Positions 58,454 to 64,000 of a DNA stretch of 64,000 bases are shown here, piece after piece; the stretch's first letter is position 1, and the number at the start of each line of letters is the position of its first letter. The translations under genes and the position numbers were made by a program. The DNA lies in contig OY986436.1 of the NCBI GenBank assembly GCA_963920525.1, positions 184,963,496 through 185,027,495 on the forward strand, read 5' to 3'. The DNA comes from Dichetophora obliterata (Eukaryota > Arthropoda > Insecta > Diptera > Sciomyzidae). The notes beneath the pieces are model-generated. The model did not search any database and was not told the DNA's origin. It worked only from the letters and a program-made list of their open reading frames with translations.

Positions 58454-61070
58454 TGTCTATGACAAATACCACACGGTTAAAAATCTTGAACTGAATTTTG
58501 GTACAGCTAAAATTTTACTGCATTTTTTAAAACCTTGCTTAGGTTCAGAATTTAAACCTTAATTAAAAAATTAAAACTGTATTAAAATTTAAATCAAAAT
58601 AAATATTTCAGCGCTCTTTTTAGCTTTTTGGTTCAAATTTAAATATAATTCTGTTTAGTTTTTTTGTTTTTAATACAATTAAATAAGACAAAATTCTAGT
58701 ACATTTGGATACATAATTTCGATTTTGACCCGTAAAAAGTTAGACTGACAATGCTAGGACTCAACATTAGGCGATTCGGTTCACATGTTTGCTTGTAGCT
58801 TTTGTTATCTATAGCGTAATAGCTCAGTGGTTAGTCTCACGGAATTTAGAATTATTTTTTACCACCTTATATAACCAAGGCTGTATTAAAATCATTTTTT
58901 AGTATTTTGCAAGTAGAACCCGATATGAAACCAAAGTTGGTGTGGAATTAGGCCTTTTCCTCATGGAGCAATTGAAAAGTAATGCAACTGCAACAAAAGT
59001 TGCTAACCAATGTAGTTATGCCGAAGCCTTCGCATGAAGCAACTTGTGAACAAAAAATTGTCAAAACGCTCGCGACCAATTCAATGCAATGCGGCTTGCT
59101 GCAACTTCAATTGGCGGTTTTGTGTTGCATACAACGCCGTAAATAGGTGTTTCAGAAGGGGGGGGGTTAAGTGGCTGTCACTTTTCAGGGACACACTTAA
59201 GTCAATGAGGCATGGGTTTAATTTCCCTACTCAATTTCTATTTGAACTAATGTGAGCTGTTAACAAAGCTGATAGGTGATGGGGGGACGGGGGAGGTTTC
59301 TGAAGCAAAATATATAAAAAATCGATTCAATCGCTTCATTTGCAGCAGTATTTAGAAGTATTTATTTAAGTAAAATAACGAAAACAGACATTTGAAAAAG
59401 AAAAACATATACATACATAAAGGCGCCTCTCGAAAAAAAGTTGTTCGGGGCAGTTCCTCAAAATAGTCCCTGGCATATGTTATGATGATTCCCCAAATAT
59501 TTCAACTCTAGTGATAGGCATTCTTGAGCAGCAATGGTTTGAAATAACCTCTAAAAATCGAGTTTTTTGTAAAAATATTGGCTGGTGTGTTAGTTAGAAA
59601 AGATGAAATAATCTGAAATAATATTTTTGAAAAAGTTCTCCCAATCTGCATGAAAAAATTTAAAATTTTTGCATTCGAATCAAAAGTAATGATGTTTTTC
59701 GGGCACTTTTATGAGTTATTTTCATCTAAGTTCAAAAAACTTAATAATTTCTAATGATATCCTTTCTCACTGGTTAGAATTGCTGGCCAGAATTGCTTAA
59801 GCTGCAACAAATTAAAACTAAAATATTAATTATAAAATAAACACCTACTGAAAAGATATTGTAAGAAATTAAAAAAAAAGTTATGAATTCATTTAAATTT
59901 TTAAAGTTTTTGTATGGTAATAAAATAAAAAATTCTAAAAATTTTTTGATGCAGATTGAAAGATTGCAAATTGGACTATTACGCCAGCCAATATTTTTAA
60001 ACAAAAATCTATTTTTAGAGGTTATTTCAAACCATTTCAGCTCACGGATGGCTATCTGTAGAGCCGAAATATTATGGGAATCATCATTACATAAGCCCAG
60101 GTTTATTTTGAAAGAAAGACTCGATCAGCTTTTTTCTTTTCTATGGAGCATTAAGCGCCTTAATACACATAGTTTTAGATACTTACATAGTTATTTCATT
60201 AATTTTTTTTGGAACGCGAAGACAGTTTATCGATGACAGTTTCCTCGTTCTTAGAAATATTCTTATGAATATTTAATAGCGCTAAACCATAACGTCATTC
60301 TATTAGATCTTTATCGATTTTTTACAACAGTAAAGTCAAAGCTGACGTAAATTAATATAGCTATTTTATGTATTCAATAAATTGTAACGAAAAATTCTGG
60401 ACTCGTAACTGCATTGATTGGTGTGCTTGAGACAAGGTGTCACCGCTAGAATTTGAGGAGAACATTGTTTTAAAACCACTGTGCATGAGCGAGTTGATAA
60501 GGCTATTCACAGTTTGAATACGCTGGTCTGCTATTTGTACGATTTGTTATTTGTACGACCATTTACGAAAACGTATTTTGCTTTGTTGTTGTTTTGCATA
60601 CAAACGCAAATACGCAAACACGCGTAAATAAAAGTAGCCATTGGACGTGTTTTTTGTACCACGTTTTTTTATGCTCTGTCTACAGCCGCATTATTCGATA
60701 CATCACAGGGTTGCATATTATTGAATACAACAGTCGCATGGCGGCGTGCTCACAGCTCACACAATAACAAATGCTATAAATACGATTTGTTAAATGTATG
60801 CTTAAACTGTAAATAGCCTTGATGTTTTTAAAGTAATTATAAATATGCAGAAAACCAAGTAAAGTAAATTTTATAAAATAGAAATGTTTTCCCAAAAGTC
60901 AGCTTAAAAAATAGTTTTTCTGTCATAAAAATTATCCGATTTAAATAATTTTTTTATTATTCCTAAATTCATATAGTGGCCAACAATTCAGAATTTGCAT
61001 TTGAGAAATTTGCAGCTATTTAGGTGAGGGCAAAGCTTCTTATTCAAAATCGAAAGAAAAAATTAGGTAA
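58454..61070. other. AT-rich sequence upstream of ds, no gene seen
   Basis: A run of eight G at 59159-59166. A tRNA-like A-box (TAGCTCAGTGG, 58820) without the rest of a tRNA. Two opposing frames at 59774-60236 are Lys/Phe/Ile-rich and not convincing. Confidence 0.45.
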
Positions 61071-61860
61071 TCTAAAACTATGTATGTAAAAACGGATGTA
61101 TGTATGTTTGCATGTGGCTATGTGGGTATGTTTGTATGTGTGTATATCACGTATAGACTCGAAGATCGCTAAACCGATCTTTATGAAACATGGAACTGGA
61201 TCAGGGAAACTGAAGAAACATCTTGAGAGTGTTCCTGTGAAGATTAATGTTTATTGAACAAGGGGGCGTGCTATCTCCAAATTGCGCTATAACCAACAGA
61301 CGGTTTTGATCGTAAGAAACTAAAATTTAAAAATTTTATTCAGATGGTAGCTATACCATCTAAACTATACCAAAAGTAGGTAACTATACCAAAAAATGAG
61401 TGGTTGTCACTGCTCCAAGTGGTTGTCACTGTATACATTAATGCTACCACGCCCACTTTAAGCACCCACAAATCAATAGAACTTCTATATATTAGACAGT
61501 TGTGACCGTAGGAGGCGTGGCACCTCCTATACAACCCAAATTTGCGATATCGAATAGCTTTGAAATTATTGGTCGCACACCCTTGGAATTCGATATTCGA
61601 CCACAATTTACATTTGCCATTTCACTCATAAAATTTTAGGGGCGTTGGACAAGGAGGCGTGGCACCTAGCAGACAACCCAAAATGTGCAATATCGAATAG
61701 CTTTGGAGTTATAGGTCGCACAGCATCGGAATTCGGTATTCGACTACAATTTACACATGCCGTTTCACTGATAACATTTTATGACCGTTGGAAAAGGGGG
61801 CTTGGAACCTTTCACATCACCCAAATTCGTGCTATCGAATAGCTTTTATAATAGGAGTTA
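61071..61860 (+). mobile_element. Degenerate Helitron-like element with internal tandem repeats
   Basis: Begins with a TATG-rich tract after TCTAAAACTATG and carries ATATCACGTATAGACTC, GCTAAACCGATC and TCTTGAGAGTGTTCCTGTGA, all shared with Helitron A. From about 61505, a unit of about 140 bp (GGCGTGGCACCT, ATATCGAATAGCTTTG, GGTCGCACA, TTTACA.ATGCC.TTTCACT) is repeated two and a half times. The 3' end is unclear. Confidence 0.65.
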
Positions 61861-63100
61861 TAGGTCGCATATTTAGTGTGTACTTTTTATATTTATCCTT
61901 TAGAACAGTTGAAATCTGTAGATGATTGCCTGTTTCCAGTTTCAGATTGCACAGGTTGTGGTGGGGGGGGGGGAAAGAGGAGGTTAATGGGTTGGGTGAG
62001 GGTGGTGGTCGTTTGAGTCTTAATGTTTATCATATTCGAAATTGTGTTAATAAGCCAAAAATGCAACATTGTACCAAATTTCATTGGAATCGGTTGATGT
62101 TTGAATGTTTTATTTTTTGTTTCAGATTGTACGGAAGGGGCAGGGGAGGCAGTAGATATGCACCATTTCTTATAATTTTCTAAATAGAACCAAAAACGCC
62201 TTTGTACCAAATTTTATCAAAATCCGTCTGCGTTTTCTATTTTCGAAAAAAGAATGCATGAAATCAAAACACTGTGCAATGTCTATTAAATTTTATATAT
62301 ATATATATATATTTTATTTTATGTGTACATATTACTAATTTGAAAACAAAATCAATTTTATATACAACTTTTTCATGTTATTAATTGTATATGTATTTTT
62401 TTTTATAAGTAATCTGTCTTTTAAAAAACAAACATTTGTGAAATAACTTCTTACACAATCTTAATTGTATAAAACGTTAACGTTGTGTATCCTGGGCCAA
62501 ATCCAACACATAATATATTTTTAACCCAACAGACCAGCACACAAGCTATAGATTTACCACTACGTTAACAGAAGACTTAAGCAACAAACTTGCTGCATAA
62601 TCTTAATGCTTAAAATTTTAAATTTTACTGCATAAGTTCTTAAAACATTTCAACAAAATTAAGTTGGCTGCATCACCTAATTTACAGCTAATAACTAAGA
62701 CATTTTCTGTTCTTATAACTATTTTTATCACTCAATACTGCTTATCTTCAGCAGAAACGTATTTATTGAAAAATTTGATACTAATATAATTAAATTCTGT
62801 CTCATAATGAACTCACAAGCTACTCAGTGAGTTCGCTTCACTTAATAGCACACACGCACACACATACACACACACATATGTGACTAGCATTTTAAATTAA
62901 ACATTTTAGTTTCTGATTTTATGCTAGAAAGAAAAAATCGAATATCAAAGAAAATTGATTTCAAACTGAAATATAAATTAGTTTTACAGTGGAAAAGCGT
63001 ACAATTTACGAGATGCCATAAAAACTATGATGGCGGCTGCTCAATGCCACACATGGGAGCATGTCTTGGTATTAGTATTTAATTTATAATAGAACCACGG
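61861..63100. repeat. Simple-sequence-rich stretch
   Basis: Contains an 11-G run (61963-61973), (TA)n at 62292-62311 and (CA)n at about 62849-62878. Phrases such as TGTACCAAATTTCATTGGAATCGGTT (split, about 62070-62096) and its echo near 62203 recall Helitron filler. No gene. Confidence 0.6.
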
Positions 63101-64000
63101 AGGAAAGGTTGGCCTGAGTTATGCACACACAATAAAATGGCATAGAGATAGATAGGAAATATAAAGAATACATATTTGAGAGTTTTGTTGAAAGCAGCAG
63201 CAGAAAGTGGCACAAGCATGTTTTAGGGCTGCCAAAGAATGTTTGAGCCAAGAGCAAAGAAAAATTTATAAAAAAAAATAAAAAGTTCACTACCTGCGGT
63301 TCGGGCATTAGTTATTGTAGAGGGAAAAAATAAAAGAAATCGAATAAAGCGCTCTAATGAAAACATCAACATAGACCAGAGATCAACGGCAATAGAATTT
63401 GTCTCCGCATAAAAGAAGCTTAGATTGGATAAAAAAAGTACTCAAAACATTCTATTCTAATGGCGCGCATTGTTTTTGTCATAAGTTACAAGTTTTTCAA
63501 ATTTTAATATTCAATGCTGATGATGGCTTTGCCTAAGTTTTTTGGTCAACTTCGTGTTAACAAGTTGATGACTAAGTACTTTTTATTTTATTTTTTTTTC
63601 ACCTGGGAATAAAACTTGTTAGCTGTATAATTTTAAGTGTAATTTTCTGATTGGCAGATAAGCAAAACTTAAGGGTTCTTCTGGTGGATTTTATAAGAAC
63701 ATTGTTGTAACAAAACATTATTCTGTAAATTCTCTTGTATTAATTTTTGTTCATTAGAGATGCGTACAAAATGATAAAACCCAATTTTTCTACAATTGAG
63801 AGAAGAAAAATTAAAGTCACGGTTCAAAGTTGATTTCACGAAATACCACAACCAATTATAAATAAATTAAAAAAACACACAATTGTATAGCATGAAGTGA
63901 ACATTAAACATTTTGTTGGATTGTTCGTATAAAAAATGTTTTTATTTATTTGAATAAAGTTAACTATAATTGATGAGTTTTTGGATTGAATTGAAGGCGC
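63101..64000. other. AT-rich sequence to the window edge, nothing recognised
   Basis: Only short chance frames; no repeat or motif I can support. Confidence 0.5.

Noticed and set aside
58812..58890. tRNA-like sequence (A-box TAGCTCAGTGG)
   Set aside because: No acceptor or anticodon stem pairing and no B-box at the right distance; at most a SINE scrap.

Overview
The window is nuclear DNA of a cyclorrhaphan fly (Schizophora; a tephritid-like genome is my best guess, from repeat style only). It is AT-rich, full of GTT/AAC microsatellites and old transposons, and holds one clear host exon. On the minus strand at 48718-50574 lies the first coding exon of dachsous (ds), the giant atypical cadherin that binds Fat in Hippo and planar-polarity signalling. 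The exon encodes a signal sequence and five complete cadherin repeats, and ends in a textbook splice donor. No later cadherin exon appears to its left, so bases 1-48717 read best as part of one very large ds intron. The 13.4 kb to the right is upstream of the ATG and shows no recognisable gene.

Layout. 1-10 kb: a TA-flanked MITE, a 144-bp foldback, a minus-strand LINE fragment and a long quiet stretch. 10-20 kb: a small MITE, a partial Helitron, a badly decayed copia-type pol, a possible mariner remnant, and an I/LOA-type LINE split by two interleaved long-TIR elements. 20-22.8 kb: quiet DNA with one candidate short exon and one hydrophobic smORF (both speculative). 22.8-25.8 kb: a 3.0-kb non-autonomous Helitron. 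26.9-28.5 kb: about 185 copies of an 8-bp AT repeat. 32-40.6 kb: a nest in which a Jockey/CR1-type LINE has been hit by an RTE LINE, by a 5'-truncated relative of itself, and by a PIF/Harbinger-like element; target duplications allow the order to be read. 41.66-47.44 kb: a piggyBac element with intact ends and TTAA duplication, whose transposase is broken by one frameshift and by a second, near-identical, inverted copy of the 3.0-kb Helitron. 53-63 kb: more Helitron pieces, three MITE/foldback structures and microsatellites.

The genes do not form a pathway: one developmental gene is surrounded by a transposon sediment. The most informative signals are structural. They are (a) a composite Helitron with two 5' ends and one 3' end, present as two collinear inverted copies 17.6 kb apart, (b) the four-element LINE nest, (c) the interleaved long-TIR pairs, and (d) several strong foldback hairpins. 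I found no CRISPR, rRNA, convincing tRNA or new enzyme system.
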